DNA of 64,000 bases from Roseomonas mucosa ATCC BAA-692 (GTDB taxonomy: Bacteria > Pseudomonadota > Alphaproteobacteria > Acetobacterales > Acetobacteraceae), in NCBI RefSeq assembly GCF_000622225.1, contig NZ_JHWD01000002.1, positions 124,001 through 188,000 of the forward strand. Direction: 5' to 3'. This document shows, one piece after another, positions 12,227 to 21,521 of the stretch; position 1 is the first letter of the stretch; every line of letters begins with the position of its first letter. Below the pieces are notes generated by a model. The model made no database searches. It saw nothing but the letters and a program-made list of their open reading frames with translations, and was not told where the DNA came from. A program made the translations under genes and the position numbers.

Positions 12227-13357
12227 TCACCCCCGCCGGATGCGCGGCTGCGGGCGCGGCTTCTGCCCGATCTTGCGGAAGGCATAGAGGAAGGAGGTCC
12301 AGCGCCCGGTCGGCAGGTCCAGCAGGCCCGTATCCTCGCGCAGCTCCACCGGCACGCAGCCATGCCGGTTCGCCAGGGCGAAGACCGCCCGCTGCGGGAA
12401 GACATGGAACTCCCGCTCCGTCACCGGCTCCCGCGCCAGGTATTCCTCGGTGGAGAAGCGATAGCCCTCGGCCCAGCCGGGCACCGAGAAGATCGCCATC
12501 CCCCCGTTGCGCAGCGAGGCGAAGGCCTCGTCCAGCACCGCCGCGACCATCGGCGGCGGGTCGTGCCACAGGGTCAGCCGGCTGTAGAACAGGTCATAGG
12601 CCTTGGACGGGACGAGGTTCCCCGCGGTGACCGGGTGGAATCGGACGTTGCCGATCCCCGCCTCCTCCATCCGCGCCGCCGCCACGTCCAGGTGCGGCTG
12701 GGAGATGTCGCAGGCGATGACCTCGCGGAACCAGGGCGCCACCTGGCCCGTCACCCGCCCCACCCCGCAGCCATATTCCAGCATCACCGGCAGGTCCGCG
12801 GTGGCGAGGCCGGCACGGCGAAAGATCGACAGGATCAGCCCGAGGTCGAAGAGCCCGGTCTGGTAGAAACCCTCCCGGTGCGCCTCCAGATTCTCCGGCC
12901 GGTGCTGCGGCAGGGGCAGCACCGACCAGTGCGGCGCCTCCTCGCCCAGCGCCGTCCAGCAGGCGGCCAGCCGTTCCAGCAGCCGCGCCAGCGCCTCCGG
13001 CGGCGCCTCGGCCTCGATCTCCTGCAAGGGCGCGTCCAGCGGCGCGAAGGGCGGCGGCGGGGTGACCGCCAGCCCGAGCCCGTCGAGCTTCGCCCGGAAC
13101 TCGTCCGAACCCAGGAATTCCCGCCGCAGCGTGGCAAGGTCCGGCGTCATTGCCGCGCGGGACGGCATCGCGGCGCTCTCGTCCGGATGCGGCTCCCGCC
13201 CCAGGATGAGGCGATAGGCTGCCCGCACATCCTCGGCCGTCACGTCCGCCCGCGCCCGCCGTGGGGCCGGCGCCACCAGGGTGTCGCCTTCCGCCGGGGC
13301 CGCGTCGCGCCCTTCCGCGCGTTTCCCGTCTTCACGGGGCTGGCGATCGGCAAGCAT
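12227..13357 (-). CDS. SAM-dependent methyltransferase with N-terminal DUF4214-like segment
   Basis: This is a predicted class I methyltransferase of 376 residues. The SAM-binding motif EYGCGVGRVTGQ is near residue 193, and the Rossmann strand ends VIACDISQPHLD follow it. The N-terminal third has a disordered charged start and then AYRLILGREPHPDESA (about residues 47-62), which resembles the DUF4214 motif found on surface-polysaccharide and S-layer associated proteins. ATG 13357 has GGGAGGCG upstream. Neighbours are tRNA-Leu and the NAD(P)H-hydrate repair gene, neither of which suggests the substrate. A role in glycan or lipid methylation is only inference. Confidence 0.85.
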   Translation of the reverse strand: MLADRQPREDGKRAEGRDAAPAEGDTLVAPAPRRARADVTAEDVRAAYRLILGREPHPDESAAMPSRAAMTPDLATLRREFLGSDEFRAKLDGLGLAVTPPPPFAPLDAPLQEIEAEAPPEALARLLERLAACWTALGEEAPHWSVLPLPQHRPENLEAHREGFYQTGLFDLGLILSIFRRAGLATADLPVMLEYGCGVGRVTGQVAPWFREVIACDISQPHLDVAAARMEEAGIGNVRFHPVTAGNLVPSKAYDLFYSRLTLWHDPPPMVAAVLDEAFASLRNGGMAIFSVPGWAEGYRFSTEEYLAREPVTEREFHVFPQRAVFALANRHGCVPVELREDTGLLDLPTGRWTSFLYAFRKIGQKPRPQPRIRRG

Positions 13358-13539
13358 GATCCGCCTCCCATCCTTGACCCCGGCATGGCTAACACGGGTG
13401 CGGCGCACGGACGACCACTTTCGCGGGAAAATCCTCCCCTTGACGCTCGCGAAAGTCATCCTCCCCGAGAGGCCGATGGGTCTGCCCGGCCAGGAGGCGC
13501 CAACCGGCCCCCACCCCATCCGTTGATTGCGGGACACCG

Positions 13540-14991
13540 TCACCCGCCGGGGCGCGCTTCCTCCGTCCGGGCCAGCGCGGCGGGAATCCCCGCCACGACA
13601 TCCTCGGCGATCAGCCCCCGCCCCGGCGAGGCAGCGGCGCCATGCACCCAGACCGCCGCCGCCGCGGCCTCGAAGGGCGGCATCCCCTGCGCCAGGAAGG
13701 CACCGCAGATCCCGGAGAGCACATCTCCCGTCCCGGCGGTGGCCAGGCCCGGCGGGGCGTTGTCGTTGATCGCCACCCGCCCGTCCGGCGCGGCGACCAC
13801 CGTGTCGCTGCCCTTCAGCACCACCACCGCCCCGGTCCGCGCCGCCGCCGCGCGCGCCGAGGCCAGCCGGTCCTCCCCCACCGCGCCGAAGACCCGCGCG
13901 AACTCCCCGGCATGGGGCGTGACGATGGTGGCGCCGCGCAGGCGCTCCGGATTCCCGGCGCAGAGGGTCAGCGCCCCGGCATCCGCCACCACCGGCTGCC
14001 CCGCCGCGAGCACCTTGTCCAGCAACGCGCCCGCCCGCTCGTCCGGCGGCAGGCCTGGCCCCAGGACCCAGACCCGCCCCTTGCCGCCAATCAGCGCATC
14101 CGGCGGCGGGTCGGCGATGATGTCGCCGGGCATGGCGACGCCGCGCAGGATGAAGGCGGCCCCCGGCGAGGTCGCGGCAACCGTCAGCATCCCCGCCCCC
14201 GCCCGGCGCGCCGCCGCCGCCGCCAGCCGCGCCGCCCCGGGCATGGTCGCCCCGGCGGCCACCACCACATGGCCACGCTCGTGCTTGTGCATCGCCGCCG
14301 ACGGGTGCGGCAGGCGCCACAGCCAGGGCCCGTTGCGGAAGGCACGCGGCGCCACCTCGGCGATGACGGAATCCGGCAGGCCGATCTCCGCCAGCTCCAC
14401 CTCGCCGCAGAACTCGCGCCCGGGCAGCAGCAGATGGCCCGGCTTCAGCCGCGCGAAGGTCACGGTCGCCACGGCTCGGGCCGCCTGGCCCCGCACCTGT
14501 CCCGTGCCGCCATCCACCCCGCTCGGCACATCCACGGCGAGGACCGGCGCCGCTATGGCACGCAGCACATCCGCGACCGTCCCTTCCACCGGCCGCGACA
14601 GGCCGGCGCCGAAGACCGCATCCACCACCACCTCCGCCCGCGACACCGCCACCGGGTCCCAGCCCAGCCTCGGTCCCCGCCAGCGCGCCGCGGCCTCCGC
14701 CGCCGCCCCGCCCGGACGCGGCTCCGCCAGGGCCGCCACCGCGACGGGCCAGCCCTCCTGCGCCAGCAGCCGCGCCGCCACCCAGCCGTCGCCCCCGTTG
14801 TCGCCGGGGCCGCACAGCACCACGACCCGCCGGGGTCGCCAGCGCCGGCGCACCGCCCGCGCCACCGCCCGCCCGGCGGCCGCCATCAACGCCGCCGTCG
14901 GGTGCCCGGCGACGGCGGCCAGCGCATCGGCGCGGGCCATCTCGGCGGGGGTCAGCAGTTCCGGTGGGATGGGGTGCGTCTTGCGGATCAA
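13540..14991 (-). CDS. nnr: Bifunctional NAD(P)H-hydrate epimerase / ADP-dependent dehydratase
   Basis: This is a metabolite-repair enzyme that epimerises and dehydrates damaged NAD(P)H hydrates. The N-terminal YjeF epimerase domain (residues 1-215) shows GPGDNGGDGWVAARLL and AVDVPSGVDGGTG. The C-terminal ribokinase-like dehydratase (residues 225-483) shows GKGRVWVLGPGL, VVADAGALT, TPHAGEFARVFG and the ATP-site motif ATAGTGDVLSG. The start appears to be TTG at 14991, with GAGGAA six bases upstream; no ATG lies early enough to include the conserved N-terminus. Confidence 0.93.
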   Translation of the reverse strand: MIRKTHPIPPELLTPAEMARADALAAVAGHPTAALMAAAGRAVARAVRRRWRPRRVVVLCGPGDNGGDGWVAARLLAQEGWPVAVAALAEPRPGGAAAEAAARWRGPRLGWDPVAVSRAEVVVDAVFGAGLSRPVEGTVADVLRAIAAPVLAVDVPSGVDGGTGQVRGQAARAVATVTFARLKPGHLLLPGREFCGEVELAEIGLPDSVIAEVAPRAFRNGPWLWRLPHPSAAMHKHERGHVVVAAGATMPGAARLAAAAARRAGAGMLTVAATSPGAAFILRGVAMPGDIIADPPPDALIGGKGRVWVLGPGLPPDERAGALLDKVLAAGQPVVADAGALTLCAGNPERLRGATIVTPHAGEFARVFGAVGEDRLASARAAAARTGAVVVLKGSDTVVAAPDGRVAINDNAPPGLATAGTGDVLSGICGAFLAQGMPPFEAAAAAVWVHGAAASPGRGLIAEDVVAGIPAALARTEEARPGG

Positions 14992-15226
14992 GCCAGGTTC
15001 CTCGCGAAGGCCGGCCGCCCCTCAGGAGGGATCAGGGGGACCAGGGGGGGACAGCGGACGGGCGGCCGGTCGAACGGTGCGGCGGACGATAGGAAGCCCG
15101 TGAGCACCGGGGACGGGAGCTTCCCGCGCCCCCACCCCCATGTCACCCTGCCAACGCCGCGCCCCGCCCCCGGATGCGCCGGGGTCCCCACCCTTTCCGG
15201 TGCCAGCCGGACGGAAGGATATGACG

Positions 15227-16144
15227 ATGACGGATTTGCACGGCCTCGACGGCCTGATCCAACCTGCCAGCCCACGGTCCACCGCCAACCAGGGGGATGC
15301 CCCGGACGGCCGCGGCCTGCACCGGCGCACCATCGTCATGACCTCGCTGATGACCGGCCTGACCCTGGCCACCGCCCATGGCGCGGCGGCCCAGGTGATC
15401 CAGACGGACAATGTCGGCCTCTGGGCCAGCGAGGTGCAGATCCCCACCGGCGGCGCCCAGATCCCCGCCTATGCCGCCCGTCCGGCCGGCGAAGGCCCCT
15501 TCCCCACCGTGCTGGTGATCGAGGAGATCTTCGGGGTCCACGACTACATCAAGGACATCTGTCGCCGCCTCGCCAAGGCCGGCTACCTCGCCGTGGCGCC
15601 GGAACTCTATGCCCGCCTCGCCGATCTCTCGAAGATGACCGACGTGCAGCAGATCGTGCGCGACGTGATCAGCAAGGCGCCCGACGACACCATGCTGTCG
15701 GACCTCGATGCCACCGTGGCCTGGGCCAGGGCCGAGGGGCGCGGCGACACCACACGGCTCGGCGTCACCGGCTTCTGCCGCGGCGGCCGCAACACATGGC
15801 TCTACGCCGCCCGGAACCCCGCCCTGAAGGCCGCCGTGGCCTGGTACGGGCCGGTCGGCGGCGGCACCAGCGACATCCAGCCGCGCACCCCCACCGATGT
15901 GGCCGCCGAGCTGAAATGCCCGTTGCTCGGCCTCTATGGCGGCGCCGACCAGGGCATCCCGGTGGCCCAGGTGCAGGCGGCGGCGGAAAAGGCCCGCGCC
16001 GCCGGCCGGCAGGTGGAGATCGTGGTCCTCCCGGACGCGCCGCACGGCTTCCACGCCGACTACCGCCCCAGCTACCGCCGCGAAGCCGCCGAGGATGGCT
16101 GGCGCCGCATGCTCGCCTGGTTCCGCGACCACGGCGTCGCCTGA
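15227..16144 (+). CDS. Dienelactone hydrolase family protein, probable Tat export
   Basis: This is an alpha/beta hydrolase of the dienelactone hydrolase family, 305 residues. The catalytic set is visible: nucleophile cysteine in GFCRGG (not serine, as in true DLHs), the acid in GGADQGIP and the histidine in DAPHGFHADY; the conserved glutamate is in LVIEEIFGVHDYI. The N-terminus carries a twin-arginine-like signal (LHRRTIVMTSLMTGLTLA, then AHGAAA), suggesting export to the periplasm. I prefer ATG 15227, eight bases after GGAAGG; an in-frame ATG at 15221 lies too close to it. The natural substrate cannot be told from the sequence. Confidence 0.9.
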   Translation: MTDLHGLDGLIQPASPRSTANQGDAPDGRGLHRRTIVMTSLMTGLTLATAHGAAAQVIQTDNVGLWASEVQIPTGGAQIPAYAARPAGEGPFPTVLVIEEIFGVHDYIKDICRRLAKAGYLAVAPELYARLADLSKMTDVQQIVRDVISKAPDDTMLSDLDATVAWARAEGRGDTTRLGVTGFCRGGRNTWLYAARNPALKAAVAWYGPVGGGTSDIQPRTPTDVAAELKCPLLGLYGGADQGIPVAQVQAAAEKARAAGRQVEIVVLPDAPHGFHADYRPSYRREAAEDGWRRMLAWFRDHGVA

Positions 16145-16289
16145 CACCGGCCCGGTGGGCGCCGCCCCTCGCGGGGTCGTTCGCCAAACCGGATGAAAAG
16201 CCCCAGTCTGTCACCGCAGACGGATTCGCGCCGGCCCCCGCAGCCCCTGGCTCCGGGGGCACCCGGCAGCCCCAGGAAAGAGGACGGCA

Positions 16290-16916
16290 ATGGCATTCGT
16301 GGTGGCGGTGGCGAGCCAGAAGGGCGGCGCGGGCAAGTCCACGGTGGCGGCGAACCTGGCGACCGCCCTGCTGGCCGAGGGCATTCCCGTCGCCCTGCTC
16401 GACACCGACCCGCAGGGCACGCTCAGCCGCTGGCACCAGGAACGGCCGGAGGATGCCCCGGCGCTGGATTTCGACGCCCCGGCGGGCTGGCGCGTGTCGC
16501 AGATGGTGGAGAAGCGCCGCAAGGCTCCCGGCTTCCTGATCCTCGACACGCCGCCCCATGCCGATGCCGATGCCCGCCGCGCCATCCGCGCGGCCGATCT
16601 CGTGCTCATCCCCCTGCAGCCCTCGATGCCCGATGTCTGGGCCATCGACGCCACCCTCTCGGTCGCCGCCGACGAGAAGCGCCCCGTCGCCCTGCTGCTG
16701 AACCGCGTCCCCTCCCAGGGGCGGCTGCGCGACGAGGTGCGGGCCCATCTGCGCAAGCGCGACCTGCCGGTCCTGTCCGCCACGCTCGGCAACCGCACCG
16801 CCTTCGCCGCCGCCTTCGGACGCGGCCTCGGCGCGGTGGAGGACGCGCCGCGCGGCCTGGCCGCCCAGGAGGCCCGCGCCCTGGCCGCGGCCCTGCGGCG
16901 CGAGGCGGCACCCTGA
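16290..16916 (+). CDS. ParA/MinD-family ATPase, orphan
   Basis: This is a 208-residue P-loop ATPase with the deviant Walker A SQKGGAGKST (residues 9-18), the switch motif LLDTDPQG (about 39-46) and LILDTPPHAD. Such short ParA proteins position cargo (plasmids, protein clusters, carboxysomes or chemoreceptors) by binding DNA non-specifically. No parB or centromere-like repeat is seen nearby, so this is not the chromosomal segregation ParA. Upstream lies the dienelactone hydrolase and downstream a thioredoxin-fold protein, neither an obvious cargo. A ribosome site AAAGAGGA precedes ATG 16290. Confidence 0.9.
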   Translation: MAFVVAVASQKGGAGKSTVAANLATALLAEGIPVALLDTDPQGTLSRWHQERPEDAPALDFDAPAGWRVSQMVEKRRKAPGFLILDTPPHADADARRAIRAADLVLIPLQPSMPDVWAIDATLSVAADEKRPVALLLNRVPSQGRLRDEVRAHLRKRDLPVLSATLGNRTAFAAAFGRGLGAVEDAPRGLAAQEARALAAALRREAAP

Positions 16917-17099
16917 CGCGGCAACCCGGCGCGGCCGTCCCGGGGCGGCTGTCCCCGGGGCCGACGGCCCGCCATCCTGTGATCCCGGCTGTCTTCCTTT
17001 TGTCACGCGCCGGCCCCTGCGGCGTTTAAGCTGCGGCGGCCGGCGGGGACGCAGCAGAGCCAGGACATGGCCACCCCCCGCGTTCAGGAGGAAGAGCCC

Positions 17100-17477
17100 T
17101 TGGCCAGCATCATCGCTTTCAGCGCCTTCGGGCGCCTGCCCATGCGCCCCGTCACCGATCCCGAACTGGATTCCGTCCTCGCCGAAAGCGCACCGGGCGA
17201 GGTGAGCATCCTCTATCTCTGGGGCAGCCGCTGCGCCGATTGCGACGCTGTCCGCACAGCCCTGCGCAGCAAGCCGGAAAGCTTCCGCTGGCCCGGCGTC
17301 CGCTGGCTCGAAAGCGACCTGCGCGACGATCTCCGCCTGGCGACACGCTTCGGGCTGCTCGGCATCCCGGCCTTCCTGATCTTCGCCGGGCGGCGCCCCC
17401 GGGGCAGGATCACCGGCTGGCCGGGCGTCCCCACCTTCACCCGGCTGGTCGGTGAGCAGCTCCAGCGGCTCCATTGA
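17100..17477 (+). CDS. Thioredoxin-fold protein with CxxC
   Basis: This is a small thioredoxin-like protein. The redox motif WGSRCADCDAVR is near residues 36-47 and the cis-proline loop is in LLGIPAFLIF; the rest follows the thioredoxin fold. No signal peptide is visible, so it is probably cytoplasmic. I prefer TTG 17100 because AGGAGG lies eight bases upstream, giving 125 residues; an in-frame ATG at 17067 has no well-spaced ribosome site and would add 11 residues. It stands alone after the ParA gene and converges on modD. Its redox partner is unknown. Confidence 0.83.
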   Translation: MASIIAFSAFGRLPMRPVTDPELDSVLAESAPGEVSILYLWGSRCADCDAVRTALRSKPESFRWPGVRWLESDLRDDLRLATRFGLLGIPAFLIFAGRRPRGRITGWPGVPTFTRLVGEQLQRLH

Positions 17478-17526
17478 GGCCGCCCGCCGGGGTTGGCGGC
17501 ATGGCGGCCGCGGCCCCTGCCGGCGC

Positions 17527-18381
17527 TCAGCGTCCGTTGCGCTCGATCGACACCCGCACGTCGAGCGGCGGCGCCGTGTAGGGGGCGGAGGTCACGATCA
17601 CATCCACCCCGGTCCGGGCATAGTCGGCGATGTTGCGGTCGCCGATGCCGCCGGTGGCGATCAGCACCGGCCGCTGCTGGTGGCCGTTCAGCGCGCGCAC
17701 CACCTCGCCCACCTGTTCCGGCGAGAACTTGTCGCACTGCACGATGTCCGCCCCGGAATGGGCGAACTGCACCGCCTCGTCCACATTGCCGGCCTCGACG
17801 GCGATCTTGCGCTCCGGCTGCGCGGCGCGGAGCTGCGCCAGCCAGAGATGCGGCGGCTGCCGCCCGAGGAAGCCCCGGTGCTGCGCGAAGACCAGCACGC
17901 TGTCGGACAGGCCGAGCCGGTGCGGCACGCAGCCGCCCGCCGTGATGGCGCGCAGCATCAGGTCCTTTGCCCCGGGCAGGTGCTTGCGCGTGCAGGCCAC
18001 GGCGATCTCCGGGCGTATCTGCCGTGCGGCCGCCCGCAGCCGGGCGGCGGCGGTGGCGATGCCGGAGGTCAGCTCCACCAGCGTCTGCGCCGTCTTGGTG
18101 GCGCGGTGCAGCGCGCTGGCCGGGCCGCGCGCCTGGAGGATCGGGCTGCCTTCCTCGACCTGCGCGCCGGAGCGGCAGAAGCTCTGCACCTCATCGCAGC
18201 CGGCGAGGCGGAACAGCGTCTCCGCCTCCTCGGCGCAGCACACGGTCATCAGCGCCCCGGCCGTCATCGACAGGCGGCCATGCAACTCGCCGATACCCAG
18301 GCCCTGGGTGGTCAGGTCACCGTAGGGAGAGTCCTCCTGCAACAGGAACTCGAGGCGGGCCGTCGGAATGGTGAAGCTCAT
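17527..18381 (-). CDS. modD: ModD-type pyrophosphorylase-like protein
   Basis: This 284-residue protein belongs to the ModD branch of the quinolinate phosphoribosyltransferase family, found with molybdate uptake genes. It begins ARLEFLLQEDSPYGDLTT, typical of ModD, and keeps the basic active-site segment VACTRKHLPGAKDL and the phosphate-loop region VLIATGGIGDRN. Its exact reaction is not established in the family. No modABC transporter is adjacent, but the divergent fdhD gene fits a molybdoenzyme setting. Confidence 0.88.
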   Translation of the reverse strand: MSFTIPTARLEFLLQEDSPYGDLTTQGLGIGELHGRLSMTAGALMTVCCAEEAETLFRLAGCDEVQSFCRSGAQVEEGSPILQARGPASALHRATKTAQTLVELTSGIATAAARLRAAARQIRPEIAVACTRKHLPGAKDLMLRAITAGGCVPHRLGLSDSVLVFAQHRGFLGRQPPHLWLAQLRAAQPERKIAVEAGNVDEAVQFAHSGADIVQCDKFSPEQVGEVVRALNGHQQRPVLIATGGIGDRNIADYARTGVDVIVTSAPYTAPPLDVRVSIERNGR

Positions 18382-18636
18382 GGAGTGACCCCCTTTTTCT
18401 GGCGCGGATCATAGACCAGGCCCCGCCGCGCAGCCCCCCCGCAGGTCCATGCCGTGGCCTGCACCAGGCTCATAACGTCCGGCGGACGAACCGTCCCATT
18501 CCGGGGTCAACACGGGAATCCTCCGCCGCGTGGCCGGTCACGGGATCGGCATCCCCACGGCCGGATGCGGCCGGTTGTCTCCCGTCCGGCCCGGCGCCAT
18601 TGATGCTGCGGGCCGGACCGGCCCCAGGACCCGCCG

Positions 18637-19485
18637 ATGACGACTTCGCCCGAACCGCTTCCCACCGCCGTCGCCGCCGAGGCCAGCCGCCTGCCCTTCG
18701 CCTCCGGCCCAGCCCGCCCGCAGGCGCTGATGGTGGCGGCGGAAACGCCCGTGGCCCTGGCCTATTCCTCCGTCCCCTTCGCGGTGATGATGGCCACGCC
18801 GGCGGATCTGGAGGATTTCGCCTACGGCTTCAGCCTGACCGAGGGGATCGTCGCCTCCCCTGACGAGATCCGCGGGGTGGCGCTGCGCGGGGAGGACCGG
18901 GGCCTCGCCCTCGACATCACGCTGGAGGCCGGCGCTCTGCGCCGTCACCTGGCGCAGCGCCGGGCGCGGGAGCGCAGCCTGCCCGGCCGGACCGGCTGCG
19001 GCCTCTGCGGGATCGAAGAGCTGGAGGCCCTGCCCGCCGCGCCCGCGCCCGCCACCCCCGCGCCGGTGCTCGAGACCGGGGCGATCCGCGCCGCGCTGGA
19101 CGCGATGGAGGCGGCGCAGGTGCTGAACCAGGAGACCCGCGCCGTCCATGCCGCCGCCTGGGCGGGGCCGGATGGCGGGCTGCGCCTGCTGCGCGAGGAT
19201 GTCGGCCGGCACAACGCGCTGGACAAGCTGATCGGCGCCGCCCTGCGCCGGGGGGGATCGGCGGCGGAAGGCTTCCTGCTGATCACCAGCCGCTGCTCCT
19301 TCGAGATGGTGGAGAAGGCGGCGGCCTTCGGGGCGCGCAGCCTCGTGGCGGTCTCGGCGCCGACCTCCCTGGCGCTGGAGCGCGCCCGGGCGCTCGACAT
19401 GACGCTGCTGGCCGTGGCGCGGCGGGATTCCGTGACGGTCTTCCATGGCGCCGGGCGCGTCGTCGGGCCGGAATGCCCTTCCTGA
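18637..19485 (+). CDS. fdhD: Formate dehydrogenase accessory sulfurtransferase FdhD
   Basis: FdhD passes sulfur from a cysteine desulfurase to the molybdenum cofactor of formate dehydrogenase. It has 282 residues. The two-cysteine motif is visible in TGCGLCGIEEL near residues 125-135, and the family stretches EDFAYGFSLTEGIV, REDVGRHNALDKLIG and TSRCSFEMVEKAA are intact. No formate dehydrogenase structural genes are in the window. It is divergent from modD; the 255-bp gap between them has no gene and no obvious operator. Confidence 0.95.
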   Translation: MTTSPEPLPTAVAAEASRLPFASGPARPQALMVAAETPVALAYSSVPFAVMMATPADLEDFAYGFSLTEGIVASPDEIRGVALRGEDRGLALDITLEAGALRRHLAQRRARERSLPGRTGCGLCGIEELEALPAAPAPATPAPVLETGAIRAALDAMEAAQVLNQETRAVHAAAWAGPDGGLRLLREDVGRHNALDKLIGAALRRGGSAAEGFLLITSRCSFEMVEKAAAFGARSLVAVSAPTSLALERARALDMTLLAVARRDSVTVFHGAGRVVGPECPS

Positions 19486-19541
19486 CACACAAGCGAGGGG
19501 GAAGGCGGCGCCTTCCCCGGACCGAACGGCCCCCGGGCCCG

Positions 19542-20225
19542 TCAGGCCAGCATCGGCGGCGGCACGGGGGACAGGTCGAAGGTCACGCCCTTCACACCCG
19601 GGATGCCCTCCGCCAGCACCCGCAGCCCACGCTCCACATCGTCGGAGTTGCAGAAGCCGTGGAACTGCACCGTGCCCTTCTCCACATGCGGGAAGATGTA
19701 ATAGGCATCGGCCCAGCTGTGCCGGCGCATCTCGGCCACCAGCTTCCGCTCGATCTCGGCATCGCTGGTCTCGCCGGGCGCCTGCGCCGGAGGGGCGACG
19801 ATGGCCTTCATCAGGTCGGCGCGGGACAGGATGCCGACCAGCTTGCCGTCGCGCACCACCGGCAGGCGGCGGATGTTGCGCTTCGCCATGATCCCCGCGG
19901 CCTTCTGGATGCTGTCATCCTCGCCCACCGTTTCCAGGCTGGTCGTCATCAGGTCGCGCGCCACGCGCCCATGCGACTGCACGTACTGGAGAGCCTGGCT
20001 CGGCGCGGATTCGATCAGGCGGCGGAACCAGGACTGCGCCTCCTCCTCGCCCGTGATCTGGCGCAGCAGGTCGCCCTCGGTCACGAGGCCGACGAGCTGG
20101 CCCGTCGCGTCCACCACCGGCACGCCGGAAATCCCGCGCGAGGCGAAAAGGCTGGCCAGGGCGGGCACCGGCGTATCCGGGCCGACCGTCATCACCTGGC
20201 TGGTCATGATCTCGCGAACTTTCAC
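19542..20225 (-). CDS. CBS-domain pair protein with C-terminal BON domain
   Basis: This 227-residue cytoplasmic protein has two CBS domains (about residues 1-58 starting VREIMTSQVMTVGPDTPV, and 88-142 with DLMTTSLETVGEDDSI) and a BON-like domain after residue 155. CBS pairs bind adenosine nucleotides and usually sense energy state; BON domains bind surfaces or lipids. The start is GTG 20225 with AGGAGGACGCT upstream. It converges on fdhD and appears monocistronic. The regulated target is unknown. Confidence 0.9.
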   Translation of the reverse strand: MKVREIMTSQVMTVGPDTPVPALASLFASRGISGVPVVDATGQLVGLVTEGDLLRQITGEEEAQSWFRRLIESAPSQALQYVQSHGRVARDLMTTSLETVGEDDSIQKAAGIMAKRNIRRLPVVRDGKLVGILSRADLMKAIVAPPAQAPGETSDAEIERKLVAEMRRHSWADAYYIFPHVEKGTVQFHGFCNSDDVERGLRVLAEGIPGVKGVTFDLSPVPPPMLA

Positions 20226-20435
20226 AGCGTCCTCCTTGGTTCTGTCCCTGACGAAGCCAGCGCGGCGGAGCCGTCCGGCACGAGGGCTTCATCCCACGAC
20301 AGATGAAAACGCCGCCATGATCTGGATCAAGGGAAAAGACCGCCGATGGCGCCTTGCCTCCCCGGCGCGCAGCCGCTCCGCCAGCCCCGCGCACAGCACC
20401 CGGCCGCGAAAGCCGGGACCTTTCGCGCCCCGGCA

Positions 20436-21332
20436 TCAGGCCCGCCGCGTCACCTCGGTGCGCCAGATGAACAGCCCCGCCGAGACCAGGATCAGGAAGC
20501 CGGCCAGGTCGGCGAGGCCCGGGAACTCGCCCCAGAGCAGGCTGCCCAACAGGGTGGCCCAGATCAGGCCGGAATACTCGAACGGTGCCAGCATCGCCGC
20601 CTCGCCGCTGCGATAGGCTGCCGTCAGCAGGAGCTGGCCGACGCCCGAGACCATCCCGATCCCGGCCAGCAACGCCCATTGCCCCGCCGTGGGCCAGACC
20701 CAGACGGGCAGCGCGGCAATGGAGCAGGCGACCACGCCCGAGAGCGCGTACCAGAGCACGATGGTCACGCCCGGCTCCCCGCCCGTGCCCATGCGGCGGA
20801 TCGAGATCATCGCCAGTGCCCAGCCGATGGCGGACAGCAGCACCACGCAGACCGCGGCGGGATCGGGCACGGCTGCCCCCGTGCCGGGCAGCAGACCAGG
20901 CGAGAGCATCACCAGCACCCCGCTGAAGCCCACCAGCACCGCCGAGACCCGCCGCGGCCCCACCCGGTCGCCCAGCAGCGGCACAGACAGGACCGTAAGG
21001 AAGAGCGGCATGGTGAAGGTAAGCGCGCTGGCCAGGGCGAGCGGCAGATGGGCATAGCCGTAGAAGGAACCGCCCATGGCCAGCAGCCCCCAGCCGCTGC
21101 GTTGCAGGTGGCCGAGCGGCGCCCGGGTCCGCAGCGCCCGCCAGCCGCCATGCGCCATGGCCTGCGGCATCAGGGCCGGCAGGGCGAAGAGGTTGCGGAA
21201 GAGCATCACCTCCGCCAGCGGGATCGCGCCGCCCAGCAGCTTGATCATCGCGGCGACCAGCGAGAAGGCCAGGGCCTCCCCGAGGACGAGGAGGATGGCG
21301 CGCCTGCGCACGGCGCTGGCCGGGTCTTGCAT
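20436..21332 (-). CDS. EamA-family (DMT) permease
   Basis: This is an integral membrane transporter of the drug/metabolite superfamily with about ten predicted helices in two EamA repeats (first about residues 10-140, second about 155-290). Typical features are LFRNLFALPAL in helix 2 and FEYSGLIWATLLGSLLWGE near the end of the second repeat. ATG 21332 gives 298 residues; there is no good ribosome site, and an ATG at 21386 would add 18 residues. Substrate unknown. It is divergent from the AlaX gene. Confidence 0.88.
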   Translation of the reverse strand: MQDPASAVRRRAILLVLGEALAFSLVAAMIKLLGGAIPLAEVMLFRNLFALPALMPQAMAHGGWRALRTRAPLGHLQRSGWGLLAMGGSFYGYAHLPLALASALTFTMPLFLTVLSVPLLGDRVGPRRVSAVLVGFSGVLVMLSPGLLPGTGAAVPDPAAVCVVLLSAIGWALAMISIRRMGTGGEPGVTIVLWYALSGVVACSIAALPVWVWPTAGQWALLAGIGMVSGVGQLLLTAAYRSGEAAMLAPFEYSGLIWATLLGSLLWGEFPGLADLAGFLILVSAGLFIWRTEVTRRA

Positions 21333-21521
21333 GGAGGAGGTGCTCGTGTGGACGGCGTATCGCCCCGAGGCTAGGGTCCACCGCATGGGATGACCAGGGC
21401 GCCCGGCCCGGCGGCGCCCGCCCGGCGGCCTGTTCCGTGTTCCGTGTCCGGTCGCCGTCCCGGCGCGGCGCCCCGCCGGCCCGGGCGGAACCGTGGAACG
21501 CGTTTGCGGAGTGGAACGACG

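Noticed and set aside
15000-15060. G-rich runs as a G-quadruplex.
   Set aside because: The runs are short and such sequences are expected by chance at this GC content.
10352-15103. A 1583-codon open frame on the plus strand.
   Set aside because: It lies opposite tig, tRNA-Leu, the methyltransferase and nnr; the translation is Arg/Pro/Gly-rich with no family similarity. It is the usual shadow of high-GC genes.
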